A DNA stretch of 64,000 bases from Micromonospora siamensis (GTDB taxonomy: Bacteria; Actinomycetota; Actinomycetes; Mycobacteriales; Micromonosporaceae), in the NCBI RefSeq assembly GCF_900090305.1, contig NZ_LT607751.1:1054001-1118000 (forward strand). Reading direction: 5' to 3'. Below the pieces are notes generated by a model, which saw only the letters and a list, made by a program, of their open reading frames with translations, ran no database searches and was not told the DNA's origin. Of this stretch, positions 26,052-34,702 are shown piece after piece. How positions within the stretch are numbered: the stretch's first letter is position 1; each line of letters begins with the position of its first letter. The position numbers and the translations under genes were made by a program.

Positions 26052-26668
26052 GCCCACCCCACCCACCCCCCGACCCGGGCCGGCAGCTGTCGCTGTTCGG
26101 CACCGAGGCGGCCGACCCGTCCGTGGCGGACCTGGCCGGCCTGCTCGCCGGGCCGGGGGAGGTGGTCCGGATGGGCGGCACGGCGCGGCTGTCGGTGGTG
26201 GTGGACGCCGGCTGGCGGGTGCACGTGCTGGTGGCGGAGCTGACCGCGCGGGGGTTGCCGCCGACCTGGGAGGCGGTCGGGGAGCCGGACGGCCCGCGGC
26301 GGCACCTGATCCGCACCGCGTACGCCAGCACCCTGGCGCCGCTGGCCCGGGCCTGGGCGCGGGGGCCGGTGAAGCGGCCACCGGCCGGCTTCCACCTCAA
26401 CGGCCGGCGGCTGCGGATCTGGTTGGCCGCGGCGGGCCGCGCCGACCCGTCGGGTTTCCTGCTCGGGCTGGGCGACGGCGACAGCGAGTGCTGGGGGCCG
26501 GTGGGCCGGGCGCTCGCGGCGGTCGGCCTCGCCGGGGCGTTGCTGGAGGCGGGGGCGGGCGGGCCGGCGTACCGGATCTCGGGCCGGCGGCGGCTGGCCC
26601 GGCTCGCGGAGCTGGTGGGTGACCGGCCCGCCGCCGCGCCGGCGGCCGACTGGCCGGGGAGCCCCTGA
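26042..26668 (+). CDS. Conserved hypothetical protein upstream of topA
   Basis: 208 residues starting at the GTG at 26042, inside the end of the lipoprotein gene. GRQLSLFGTEAADPSVADLAGLLAGPGEVVRMGGTARLSVVV.. and a Gly/Ala-rich second half with DSECWGPVGRALAAVGLAG. No signal peptide or membrane segment. I do not recognise the family. Overlap with the lipoprotein gene suggests cotranslation. Confidence 0.7.
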   Translation: MSLSPPHPPPDPGRQLSLFGTEAADPSVADLAGLLAGPGEVVRMGGTARLSVVVDAGWRVHVLVAELTARGLPPTWEAVGEPDGPRRHLIRTAYASTLAPLARAWARGPVKRPPAGFHLNGRRLRIWLAAAGRADPSGFLLGLGDGDSECWGPVGRALAAVGLAGALLEAGAGGPAYRISGRRRLARLAELVGDRPAAAPAADWPGSP

Positions 26669-26986
26669 CGACCCACCGGGTGTCCGATCGCGGACAGCTC
26701 GCGTGGACGCCCGGTTGCGGAAAACGGCTCGATCAACCCTCCACCGAGGGTGCGCCATCGTCACAGTGACCCACTTCCCGGCCTACCCACGGTGTACGGT
26801 GGCGCCGTCCGGCACAACCGCCAGCGCGCGGGCCGCCCCCGGAGCGCCGCGCCGGGGCCGTCCGCCGACCATGCCACCGTGAGAAGCGGGGCGGCGCGTT
26901 ACGTTGGACATCCGGACCGCCGCCGGTCCGGCCGGTGCGACACGGCCGGAAACGGGCATGGAGCAGGAGTGGGGTCGAAGAGAGAC
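26669..26986 (+). other. Leader and promoter region of topA
   Basis: 318 bases without a gene. TGTCCG/CGGACA (26691-26706) is a small hairpin after the previous stop. TACGGT (26795-26800) is a possible -10 box. CCGGACCG/CGGTCCGG (26912-26931) is a perfect 8-bp hairpin with a 4-nt loop within the presumed leader. Confidence 0.35.
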
Positions 26987-29821
26987 GTGCCGAGCAAAGC
27001 TGGAACCACCCGTCTGGTCATCGTCGAGTCTCCGGCGAAGGCCAAGACGATCTCGGGCTACCTCGGCCCGGGGTACGTCGTGGAGGCCAGCTTCGGCCAC
27101 GTCCGGGACCTCCCGCGCAACGCCGCCGACGTGCCGGCGAAGTACAAGGGCGAGCCGTGGGCCCGGCTCGGGGTGGACGTCGACAACGGCTTCCACGCCC
27201 TCTACGTGGTCTCCGCCGACCGTAGGCAGCAGATCAGCAAGCTGGTGAAGCTGGCCAAGGAGGTCGACGAGATCTTCCTGGCGACGGACGAGGACCGCGA
27301 GGGCGAGGCCATCGCCTGGCACCTGGTCGAGACGCTGAAGCCCAAGGTGCCGGTCAAGCGGATGGTCTTCCACGAGATCACCAAGCCGGCCATCCAGGCC
27401 GCCGTGGCCAACCCGCGCGAGATCGACCGGGACCTGGTCGACGCCCAGGAGGCCCGGCGCATCCTCGACCGGCTGTACGGCTACGAGGTCTCCCCGGTGC
27501 TGTGGAAGAAGGTCATGCCGAAGCTCTCGGCGGGCCGGGTGCAGTCCGTGGCGACCCGGATCGTGGTCGAGCGGGAGCGCCAGCGGATGGCGTTCCGCAC
27601 CGCCGAGTACTGGGACATCCTGGCCACCCTGGCCGTGGCGAACCCGGGCGAGGGGCCGCGCGCCTTCAACTCCACCCTGGTCGCGCTGAACGGCGACCGG
27701 ATCGCCTCCGGCAAGGACTTCGAGCCGACCACCGGCCGGGTGAAGCCCGGCGCCGGCGTGGTGCACCTCGACGAGAGCGGTGCGCGGGGTCTGGCCGCCC
27801 GCCTTCAGGGGCGGCCGTTCGCCGTCACCCGGGTCGAGGAGAAGCCCTACCGTCGCCGCCCGTACGCGCCGTTCATCACCTCCACCCTCCAGCAGGAGGC
27901 GGCCCGTAAGCTGCGCTTCTCGTCGCAGCAGACGATGCGTACCGCGCAGCGCCTGTACGAGAACGGCTACATCACCTACATGCGTACCGACTCGGTGAAC
28001 CTGTCGGAGACCGCCATCGCGGCGGCCCGTCGGCAGATCGTCGAGCTGTACGGCGAGCGCAGCGTGCCGCCGGAGCCGCGCCGCTACACCGGCAAGGTGA
28101 AGAACGCGCAGGAGGCGCACGAGGCGATCCGTCCCGCCGGGGACAACTTCCGCACCCCGGGCGACGTGGCCAAGGAGTTGTCGGCCGAGGAGTTCAAGCT
28201 CTACGAGCTGATCTGGCGGCGGACCATCGCCTCGCAGATGACCGACGCGGTCGGCTCCAGCGTCTCGGTGCGGATCCGGGCGACCTCCACCGCCGGGGAG
28301 GAGGCCGACTTCGGCTCCACCGGCAAGACGATCACCGACCCGGGCTTCCTGCGGGCGTACGTCGAGTCGTCCGACGACGAGAACGCCGAGGCGGAGGACG
28401 CCGAGCGGCGGCTGCCGACCCTGGTCAAGGGGCAGCCGCTGACCGCCGACGAGCTGGCCGCGCAGGGGCACCACACCCAGCCGCCGTCGCGCTACACCGA
28501 GGCGTCGCTGGTGAAGGCCCTGGAGGAGCTGGGCATCGGCCGCCCGTCGACGTACGCGTCGATCATGCAGACCATCCAGGACCGCGGTTACGTGGTCAAG
28601 CGCGGTCAGGCGATGATCCCGTCGTTCCTGGCGTTCGCGGTGATCGGGCTGATGGAGCGGCACTACCCCCGCCTGATCGACTACGACTTCACCGCCAGCA
28701 TGGAGAACGAGCTGGACGAGATCGCCGGTGGTGACCACGCCGCCGTCGACTTCCTCACCTCCTTCTACTTCGGCAGCGCCAACGGCACCGGCGACCAGGC
28801 GATCGCCCACGCCGGTGGGCTGAAGAAGCTGGTGACCGAGAACCTCAGCGAGATCGACGCGCGCAGCGTCAACTCGATCCCGCTGCACACCGACGACGAG
28901 GGCCGCGAGGTCGTCGTCCGGGTCGGCCGGTTCGGTCCCTACCTTCAGCGGGCGCTCCCGGGTGAGCAGCCGGCCCCGAAGGCCGAGGGCGAGGAGGGCG
29001 GCGCCCAGGGCGACCGGGCGCCGATCCCCGAGGGGCTGGCGCCGGACGAGCTCACCCCGGAGAAGGTGCACGAGCTGTTCCTCGGTGGCGGGGGCGAGCG
29101 CAAGCTCGGTGACGACCCGGCGACCGGCGAGCCGATCGTGCTGAAGTCCGGCCGGTTCGGCCCGTACGTGTCCAGCGGCGAGCGCAAGTCGTCGCTGTTG
29201 AAGTCCCAGTCGCCCGACTCGCTCACCTTCGACGAGGCGTTGAAGCTGCTCAGCCTGCCCCGGGTGGTCGGGGTGGGCCCGGACGGCGCCGAGGTGGTGG
29301 CCAAGAACGGCCGCTACGGCCCGTACGTCCAGCGGGGCGAGGAGTCCCGGTCGCTGGACTCCGAGGAGAAGCTCTTCACGGTCACGCTGGACGAGGCGTT
29401 GGCCCTGCTGGCCGCCCCGAAGACCCGCCAGAGTCGGGCCGCCGCGCCGCCGCTGCGGGAGATGGGCGTCGACCCGCTGACCGAGAAGCCGCTGGTGATC
29501 AAGGACGGCCGGTTCGGGCCGTACGTGACCGACGGGGAGTTCAACGCGTCGCTGCGGCGCGGGCAGACCCCGGAGGAGCTGACCATCGAGCAGGCCTCGG
29601 AGATGCTGGCGGAGAAGCGGGCGAAGGGTCCGGCGCCGAAGAAGAAGGCGGCGGCGAAGAAGGCCCCGGCCAAGAAGGCGACGGCGGCGAAGAAGACCGC
29701 CGCCGCGAAGTCCACCGTGGCCAAGAAGACCACCACCGCCAAGGCCACCACGGCGAAGAAGGCTCCGGCCAGGAAGGCCGCCCCGCGCAAGGCCACCGCG
29801 AGTCGCGGCACCGAGGAGTGA
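26987..29821 (+). CDS. topA: DNA topoisomerase I (type IA)
   Basis: 944 residues. Relaxes negative supercoils by single-strand passage. The TOPRIM domain has LVIVESPAKAKTI (Glu14) and ATDEDREGEAIAWH (acidic triad). The catalytic tyrosine is Tyr331 in ITYMRTDSVNLS. The C-terminal half lacks the Cys4 zinc fingers of the E. coli enzyme and instead has four repeats around GRFGPYV/GRYGPYV, the actinobacterial form, ending in a Lys/Ala tail (KKAAAKKAPAKKA) that binds DNA. The GTG at 26987 is preceded by GAAGAGAGA and begins right before the TOPRIM domain; an ORF extension upstream is non-homologous. Confidence 0.97.
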   Translation: MPSKAGTTRLVIVESPAKAKTISGYLGPGYVVEASFGHVRDLPRNAADVPAKYKGEPWARLGVDVDNGFHALYVVSADRRQQISKLVKLAKEVDEIFLATDEDREGEAIAWHLVETLKPKVPVKRMVFHEITKPAIQAAVANPREIDRDLVDAQEARRILDRLYGYEVSPVLWKKVMPKLSAGRVQSVATRIVVERERQRMAFRTAEYWDILATLAVANPGEGPRAFNSTLVALNGDRIASGKDFEPTTGRVKPGAGVVHLDESGARGLAARLQGRPFAVTRVEEKPYRRRPYAPFITSTLQQEAARKLRFSSQQTMRTAQRLYENGYITYMRTDSVNLSETAIAAARRQIVELYGERSVPPEPRRYTGKVKNAQEAHEAIRPAGDNFRTPGDVAKELSAEEFKLYELIWRRTIASQMTDAVGSSVSVRIRATSTAGEEADFGSTGKTITDPGFLRAYVESSDDENAEAEDAERRLPTLVKGQPLTADELAAQGHHTQPPSRYTEASLVKALEELGIGRPSTYASIMQTIQDRGYVVKRGQAMIPSFLAFAVIGLMERHYPRLIDYDFTASMENELDEIAGGDHAAVDFLTSFYFGSANGTGDQAIAHAGGLKKLVTENLSEIDARSVNSIPLHTDDEGREVVVRVGRFGPYLQRALPGEQPAPKAEGEEGGAQGDRAPIPEGLAPDELTPEKVHELFLGGGGERKLGDDPATGEPIVLKSGRFGPYVSSGERKSSLLKSQSPDSLTFDEALKLLSLPRVVGVGPDGAEVVAKNGRYGPYVQRGEESRSLDSEEKLFTVTLDEALALLAAPKTRQSRAAAPPLREMGVDPLTEKPLVIKDGRFGPYVTDGEFNASLRRGQTPEELTIEQASEMLAEKRAKGPAPKKKAAAKKAPAKKATAAKKTAAAKSTVAKKTTTAKATTAKKAPARKAAPRKATASRGTEE

Positions 29822-29840
29822 TCACCCGTTAAGGGGTGAT
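29821..29840 (+). terminator. Hairpin after topA
   Basis: ATCACCC / GGGTGAT, 7-bp stem with 6-nt loop overlapping the stop codon; only a weak T-rich tail. Confidence 0.45.
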
Positions 29841-29876
29841 TGTCCGATCGGGGCATCCGGGCCGGCCCGGGCTGCC

Positions 29877-29882
29877 TAACGT
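29877..29882 (+). promoter_or_regulatory. -10 box TAACGT, leaderless promoter
   Basis: TAACGT ends 6 nt before the ATG of the CapA-like gene. Confidence 0.55.
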
Positions 29883-29888
29883 GAGGGC

Positions 29889-31127
29889 ATGTCAGATCCC
29901 GCGCTCTCGCGGCGCCGTCGGATGCTGTTCGGCGCGGCGGGGGTGGCCCTGCTGACGGCCGCCGCCGTGCTGGGCTTCCGGGTGGTGGAGCCGGGCGGCG
30001 GCACTCCGGCCGCCGTCGACGCCTCACCGTCCCGGCCGGCGTCGGTCGGGCCCACCACGGGGAACGGCGGGGCCGCCGGGCTCGCGCCGACCGCCGGCGC
30101 CACGTCGCACCGCGACCCGTCCGGCCGGCGCACCCTGCGGCTGGTCGCCGCGGGCGACGTCCTGGTCCATCCCGAGGTCACCGCGCAGGCGCGCCGGGAC
30201 GCCACCCGCACCGGCCGGTCGGGTGGCCTGGACTTCGCCCCGATGTTCGCCGGGGTCGCGCCGACCGTGGCCGCCGCCGACCTGGCGCTGTGCCACCTGG
30301 AGACGCCGCTGGCCGAGCCGGGCGGGCCGTTCGCCGGCTACCCGTCGTTCAACGCGCCCCCGCAGGTGCTCGACGGGATCCGGTCGGCCGGGTTCGACGG
30401 CTGCTCGACCGCCTCCAACCACACCCTCGACCAGGGTGCCGAGGGCGTGACCCGGACCGTCGAGGCGCTCGACGCGGCCGGTCTCGGGCACACCGGCAGC
30501 GCCCGCAGCGCGGCCGAGGCGGCCACCACCCGGATCTACCGGGTCGGTGACGTCCGGGTCGCGCACCTGGCGTACAGCCTGAACTTCAACGGGCTGGACC
30601 GCCCCGCCGGCAAGCAGTGGCTGGCCAACCTGATCGACCCGCCGGAGATCCTGGCCGCCGCGCACCGGGCCCGCGCCGCCGGCGCCGACATCGTCGTGCT
30701 CAGCCTGCACTGGGGTACGGAGTACCAGCACCTGCCCGACGCCGACCAGCGGGACTGGTCCCGGCAGCTGATCGCCTCGCCCGACGTGGACCTGATCCTC
30801 GGCCACCACGCCCACGCCGTGCAGCCGTTCCAGCGGGTCGGGGACAAGTGGGTGGTCTACGGGATGGGCAACGAGCTGGCCCGGCACGCCGACCCGATCG
30901 ACGACAACCGGGAGGGCGTGATGGCCCGGGCCACCTTCACCCAGGTGACGCCCGGGCGGTGGTCGGTGACCCGGATGGAGCCGCTGCCCACCTGGACCGA
31001 CCTCTCACCCGACCTGCGGCTGGTGGACCTGACGGCGGCCCTCGCCGACCCGGCCACCGCCCGGCCGGAGTACCGGGCGGCGTACGACCGGGTGCTGGGT
31101 CACGTGCGGGCGCTCGGGGCTGCCTGA
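29889..31127 (+). CDS. CapA-family (PGA_cap metallophosphatase-like) protein
   Basis: 412 residues. One N-terminal hydrophobic segment (residues 13-30, after SRRRRM) serves as signal anchor, then a Pro/Ser linker, then the PGA_cap domain from about residue 80: LVAAGDVLVHPEV, HLETPL, STASNHTLDQG, LSLHWGTEYQ and LGHHAHAVQPF are the conserved metal-site motifs of this calcineurin-like family. CapA proteins take part in poly-gamma-glutamate capsule export or anchoring, but no capBC genes are near, so that role is not supported here. ATG placed by the -10 box. Convergent with the next gene, 3 bases apart. Confidence 0.92.
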   Translation: MSDPALSRRRRMLFGAAGVALLTAAAVLGFRVVEPGGGTPAAVDASPSRPASVGPTTGNGGAAGLAPTAGATSHRDPSGRRTLRLVAAGDVLVHPEVTAQARRDATRTGRSGGLDFAPMFAGVAPTVAAADLALCHLETPLAEPGGPFAGYPSFNAPPQVLDGIRSAGFDGCSTASNHTLDQGAEGVTRTVEALDAAGLGHTGSARSAAEAATTRIYRVGDVRVAHLAYSLNFNGLDRPAGKQWLANLIDPPEILAAAHRARAAGADIVVLSLHWGTEYQHLPDADQRDWSRQLIASPDVDLILGHHAHAVQPFQRVGDKWVVYGMGNELARHADPIDDNREGVMARATFTQVTPGRWSVTRMEPLPTWTDLSPDLRLVDLTAALADPATARPEYRAAYDRVLGHVRALGAA

Positions 31128-31130
31128 GGA

Positions 31131-32453
31131 TCAGCCGGCGCCGCCGAGCACCCGGTCCAGGTAGGGGTTGGCGAGGAGCCGGTCGGGGTCGAGGCGGTCG
31201 CGGACCGCCAGGAAGTCGGCGAAGCGCGGGTACGCGGGCGCCAGCGACGCGGCGTCCCGCCAGTGCAGCTTGCCCCAGTGCGGCCGGCCGCCCAGCCCCG
31301 CGGCGACCTGCTCGAAGGCCCGGAAGTACGGCTCGTACGGCAGGCCGACGTACTGGTGGACGGCGAGGTACGCGGACTCCCGGCCGTACCCGTGCGACAA
31401 CCAGATGTCGTCGGGGGCGGTGAACCGCACCTCGACCGGGAAGAGCACCTTGAAGGGCAGCCCGTCGACGATCCGCCGCAGCGCGTCGAGCGCGTCGGGG
31501 AGGGCGGCGCGTGGGAGGGCGTACTCCATCTCCACGAAGCGGACCCGGCGCGGGGTGCAGAAGACCGTGTCGGAGCGGCCGGTGTACGTCCGTTCGGTGA
31601 GCGCCCGGGCCGAGACGGCGCTGATGGTCGGGGCGAGCGCCGGCACGGCGCGGCCCAGCCGGCAGGCCCCGGCGAAGACGGTGTTGGCGAGGAACTCGTC
31701 GTCCAGCCAGCCGCGCCAGCGGGGCAGCGGCCGGTCGTCGGCGGGCACCCGGTCGTTGGTCTTCACCTGCACCCGGGCGGTGTACGGGAACCAGTAGAAC
31801 TCGACGTGGTCGTGCCCGGCGACCAGTTCGGGCAGGTCGGCGAGCACCTCGGCGAGCGGGGCCGGCCGCTCGTGCGCGCGGAGGGTGAAGGCGTCGACGC
31901 AGCGCAGGGTCACCTCGACCAGCACGCCGAGCGCGCCGAGCCCGACCCGGGCGGCGGCGAAGATGTCCGGGTGCTCGTCGGCGGAGCAGCGCAGCACCTC
32001 GCCGGTGCCGGTGACCAGGGTCAACGCCTCGACGAAGGTGGAGAGGCAGCCGAGGTTGGCGCCGGTGCCGTGGGTGCCGGTGGAGATCGCCCCGGCCACG
32101 GTCTGCGCGTCGATGTCGCCCAGGTTGGGCAGGGCCAGCCCGTGCGCGGTGAGCAGCGCGTTGAGCGCTCGCAGGGTGGTGCCGGCCGGCACGGTGACCA
32201 GCCGGTCGGTCCGGTTGACCCGGATGTCGGTGCGCAGGGCGTCCAGGTTGAGCTGCCGTCCGGCGGGTAGGGCGATCGGGGTGAAGGAGTGGCCGCTGCC
32301 GACGGGGCGGATCCGTTCGCCGGCGGCGGCGGCGGCCCGGACCGCCTCGACGACGCCGTCGACGGTCTCGGGGCGACCGACGGCGGTCGGGGTGGCCTGC
32401 TGGTTGCCGGCCCAGTTGGTCCAGCCGGGCACCCGCGGCGCGGTGGGGGCCAT
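31131..32453 (-). CDS. FAD-linked sugar-1,4-lactone oxidase
   Basis: 440 residues. VAO/p-cresol-methylhydroxylase-type FAD domain with VGSGHSF near residue 50, whose His is usually the covalent FAD anchor, and GDIDAQTVAGAISTGTHGTG. The C-terminal ALO domain ends with RPHWGKLHW, the signature of D-arabinono-/L-gulono-lactone oxidases. Acts on an aldono-1,4-lactone with oxygen; the exact substrate cannot be told. GAGGAGG precedes the ATG. Divergent from a TetR gene, with a palindrome in the shared upstream region. Confidence 0.9.
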   Translation of the reverse strand: MAPTAPRVPGWTNWAGNQQATPTAVGRPETVDGVVEAVRAAAAAGERIRPVGSGHSFTPIALPAGRQLNLDALRTDIRVNRTDRLVTVPAGTTLRALNALLTAHGLALPNLGDIDAQTVAGAISTGTHGTGANLGCLSTFVEALTLVTGTGEVLRCSADEHPDIFAAARVGLGALGVLVEVTLRCVDAFTLRAHERPAPLAEVLADLPELVAGHDHVEFYWFPYTARVQVKTNDRVPADDRPLPRWRGWLDDEFLANTVFAGACRLGRAVPALAPTISAVSARALTERTYTGRSDTVFCTPRRVRFVEMEYALPRAALPDALDALRRIVDGLPFKVLFPVEVRFTAPDDIWLSHGYGRESAYLAVHQYVGLPYEPYFRAFEQVAAGLGGRPHWGKLHWRDAASLAPAYPRFADFLAVRDRLDPDRLLANPYLDRVLGGAG

Positions 32454-32546
32454 GCACCCTCCTCGATCCGGATGTGAACTGACTTCATATCAGGAACGTT
32501 GTGCCTGGTAAATACCGCAATCGGGGTCCGATCGTTAGTACCGGTA

Positions 32547-32562
32547 GTCACGAACTCGTGAC
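32547..32562. promoter_or_regulatory. Palindromic operator candidate
   Basis: GTCACGAACTCGTGAC, two 6-bp arms with 4-nt centre, in the 148-bp gap between the lactone oxidase and the divergent tetR gene. Likely binding site for that regulator. Confidence 0.55.
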
Positions 32563-32601
32563 GTGCAGATATGTTCATCCGTCGAAGGGGGGTGGCGCCG
32601 A

Positions 32602-33255
32602 GTGTCCACACCAGCCGCCACGACCGGACCGCTGCGCCGCGTTCCGGTGCAGGGTCGAAGTGTCGCGCGGGTCCAGCGGATGCTGGACGCCTGCGCCGAG
32701 CTCGTCGACGAGGTCGGGTACGAGGGACTGACCACGACGCTGCTCGCCGAACGGGCCGAGGTGGCGATCGGATCGGTCTACCAGTTCTTCCCGGACAAGC
32801 GGGCCATCGTGCAGGCGTTGACCCTGCGCACGATGGAGTCCTACCTCCAGCGGCTCGACGAGCGGTTCGCCTCCGACGAGATGACCCACTGGTGGGACGG
32901 CGTCGACGCGGGCATCGACGAGTACATCACGATGCACCGCACCGTCCCCGGGTTCCGTACCCTGCACTTCGGCGACGTGGTCGACCTGCACCTGCTCGAT
33001 GAGCAGCGGGACAACAACGGCGTGATCGCCGACCAGCTGGCCCGGGTGCTCACCGAGCGGTTCGGCCTGAGCGACGTGCCCGACCTGCGGTTCCACCTGG
33101 AGATCGCGGTGGAGGCGGCCGACGCCCTGATCAAGCTCGCGTTCCGCCGCCGCCCCGAGGGGGACGACCGGGTGCTGGTCGAGGCGAAGGCGCTGATCCG
33201 CGAATACCTCTACCGCCAGGTCGACGTACGGACCGAGGCCGGCCAGCCGGGCTGA
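32602..33255 (+). CDS. TetR-family transcriptional regulator
   Basis: 217 residues from the GTG at 32602 (GGGGGG about 10 bases upstream); an ORF start at 32563 is less likely because it would overlap the operator. Helix-turn-helix: ACAELVDEVGYEGLTTTLLAERAEVAIGSVYQFFPDKRAIV. The C-terminal half is helical with MTHWWDGVDAGIDEYITMH. Likely controls itself and the divergent lactone oxidase. Its effector is unknown. Terminated together with the convergent PLP gene by a shared hairpin. Confidence 0.9.
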   Translation: MSTPAATTGPLRRVPVQGRSVARVQRMLDACAELVDEVGYEGLTTTLLAERAEVAIGSVYQFFPDKRAIVQALTLRTMESYLQRLDERFASDEMTHWWDGVDAGIDEYITMHRTVPGFRTLHFGDVVDLHLLDEQRDNNGVIADQLARVLTERFGLSDVPDLRFHLEIAVEAADALIKLAFRRRPEGDDRVLVEAKALIREYLYRQVDVRTEAGQPG

Positions 33256-33309
33256 CCGGCGTCGGCCGCGAGCAGGGACGACGCCCGGGGTGCGACCGGG
33301 CGACTCCAC

Positions 33310-33342
33310 GGCGGGCACCCGCGAGGCACGCGGGGGCCCGCC
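33310..33342. terminator. Bidirectional hairpin terminator
   Basis: 14-base arms (33310-33323 / 33329-33342) with one mismatch, 5-nt loop, between convergent stops. Confidence 0.75.
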
Positions 33343-33345
33343 GGC

Positions 33346-34554
33346 TCACAGGAAGGCGTGGCCCTCGCCCCGGTACGTCGGCACCGTCGCCACGACGGCG
33401 TCCCCCTGCACCAGGTGCAGCTCGTTGACGTGCTCGCAGAGTTCGCCGGCCTTGGCGTGGCGGAACCAGACCCGGTCCCCGACCCGCAGCTCGTCGGCGG
33501 CCGGGCCGGCCAGGGGGGTCTGCACCTCGCCGGCCCCCTCGGCGCCGAGCAGCTTCAGTCCGGCCGGCAGCCACGGCCGGGGCAGCCGGCTGTCCGCGGC
33601 CGGACCGGAGGCGATCCAGCCGCCGCCGAGGACGGTGGCCAGGGCGGGGGCCGGGCGGCGGACCACCGAGCAGGCGAAGAAGGCGGCCGGGGCGGGTCGC
33701 CAGGCCCGGTAGGCGTCGAAGAGCGTCGGCCCGTACAGGCCCGATCCCGCGGTGACCTCGGTGACCGCGGGATCCGCGCTGGTGGCGGCCACGCTGCCGG
33801 TGCCGCCGCCGTTGACGAACTCCAGGTCGGCGTGTTCGCGTACCGCGGCGACCGCAGCGCCCCGGCGGGCCAGCAGTTCCCGGTACGACCCGCGCTGGGC
33901 GATCCGGATCGCCGTGGCGTACGCGGCCTGCCCGGGCGGGGCGTCGCCGAGCCCGGCGATCTGTGCCTCGTACGCCATCAGGCCGACCAGCCGGAAGCCC
34001 GGCCGGCCGGCGACGGTGGCGGCCAGCGCGCCGGCGGCCCGGGCGCTGTGCACCGGTGAGCGGCGCACGCCGACGTGCAACCGCCCGCCCAGCGGTCGCC
34101 AGGAGGCGTCCAGGTCGAGACAGACCCGCAGTTCCGGCCGGCGCTGCGGGGCGCAGACGGCGTCGATCAGGTCGAGCTGCTCGGGCGCGTCCACCATCAG
34201 GGTGATCCGGCCCGCCAGCGTCGGGTCGGCGGCCAGCCGGTCGAGCGCTCCCCGGTCGGCCGTGGGGTACGCCACCAGGACGTCCTCGGTCCCGCCGGAC
34301 CCGGCCAGCCAGATCGCCTCGGGCAGGGTGAACGCCATCACCCCGCGCCAGCCCGGCCGGGCCAGCGCGCGGGCGATCAGCTCCCGGGAGCGGACCGACT
34401 TGCTGGCGACCCGGACCGGCTTGCCGGCGGCCCGGTCGGCCAGGGCGGTGGCGTTGGTGTCGAAGGCGTCCAGGTCGACCACCGCGTACGGCGGGTCGAG
34501 GTGGGCGGTCGCCCGGTCCAGGCGCTGCCGGAGTTGTTCGCTGTGGGTCGCCAC
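33346..34554 (-). CDS. PLP fold-III amino-acid deaminase/aldolase-like protein
   Basis: 402 residues. Alanine-racemase-type N-terminal barrel: AVVDLDAFDTNATALADRAAGKPVRVASKSVRS with the PLP lysine at about residue 52. EFVNGGGTGS is the phosphate-binding loop. The C-terminal domain contains RHAKAGELCEHVNEL, whose His/Cys pair is the zinc site of D-threonine/D-serine dehydratase-like enzymes. Probable action on a D-amino or hydroxy-amino acid; substrate unassigned. The start GTG at 34554 is 6 nt after TAGCGT. Confidence 0.87.
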   Translation of the reverse strand: MATHSEQLRQRLDRATAHLDPPYAVVDLDAFDTNATALADRAAGKPVRVASKSVRSRELIARALARPGWRGVMAFTLPEAIWLAGSGGTEDVLVAYPTADRGALDRLAADPTLAGRITLMVDAPEQLDLIDAVCAPQRRPELRVCLDLDASWRPLGGRLHVGVRRSPVHSARAAGALAATVAGRPGFRLVGLMAYEAQIAGLGDAPPGQAAYATAIRIAQRGSYRELLARRGAAVAAVREHADLEFVNGGGTGSVAATSADPAVTEVTAGSGLYGPTLFDAYRAWRPAPAAFFACSVVRRPAPALATVLGGGWIASGPAADSRLPRPWLPAGLKLLGAEGAGEVQTPLAGPAADELRVGDRVWFRHAKAGELCEHVNELHLVQGDAVVATVPTYRGEGHAFL

Positions 34555-34560
34555 GTCTGC

Positions 34561-34566
34561 ACGCTA
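34561..34566 (-). promoter_or_regulatory. -10 box TAGCGT, leaderless promoter
   Basis: TAGCGT (minus strand) ends 6 nt before the GTG of the PLP protein. Confidence 0.55.
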
Positions 34567-34702
34567 ACTGTCTGGGAGTGAATGCGAAATACCCTCGCGT
34601 CTGTCCGAGCTGCGCCGGCTGGCGGCGGCGGCCTAGGCTCGGCGCGCAGGATGTGGCAGGTCGGGGCGAGCCCGCCCGCGCGACTAGAGTGTTTCACCGG
34701 GG

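Noticed and set aside
29600..29821. Lys/Ala-rich end of topA as a separate histone-like gene
   Set aside because: It is in frame with topA and is the usual C-terminal tail of actinobacterial topoisomerase I.
29889..31127. CapA-like gene as part of a poly-gamma-glutamate capsule operon
   Set aside because: No capB or capC homologue is adjacent; the gene stands alone.
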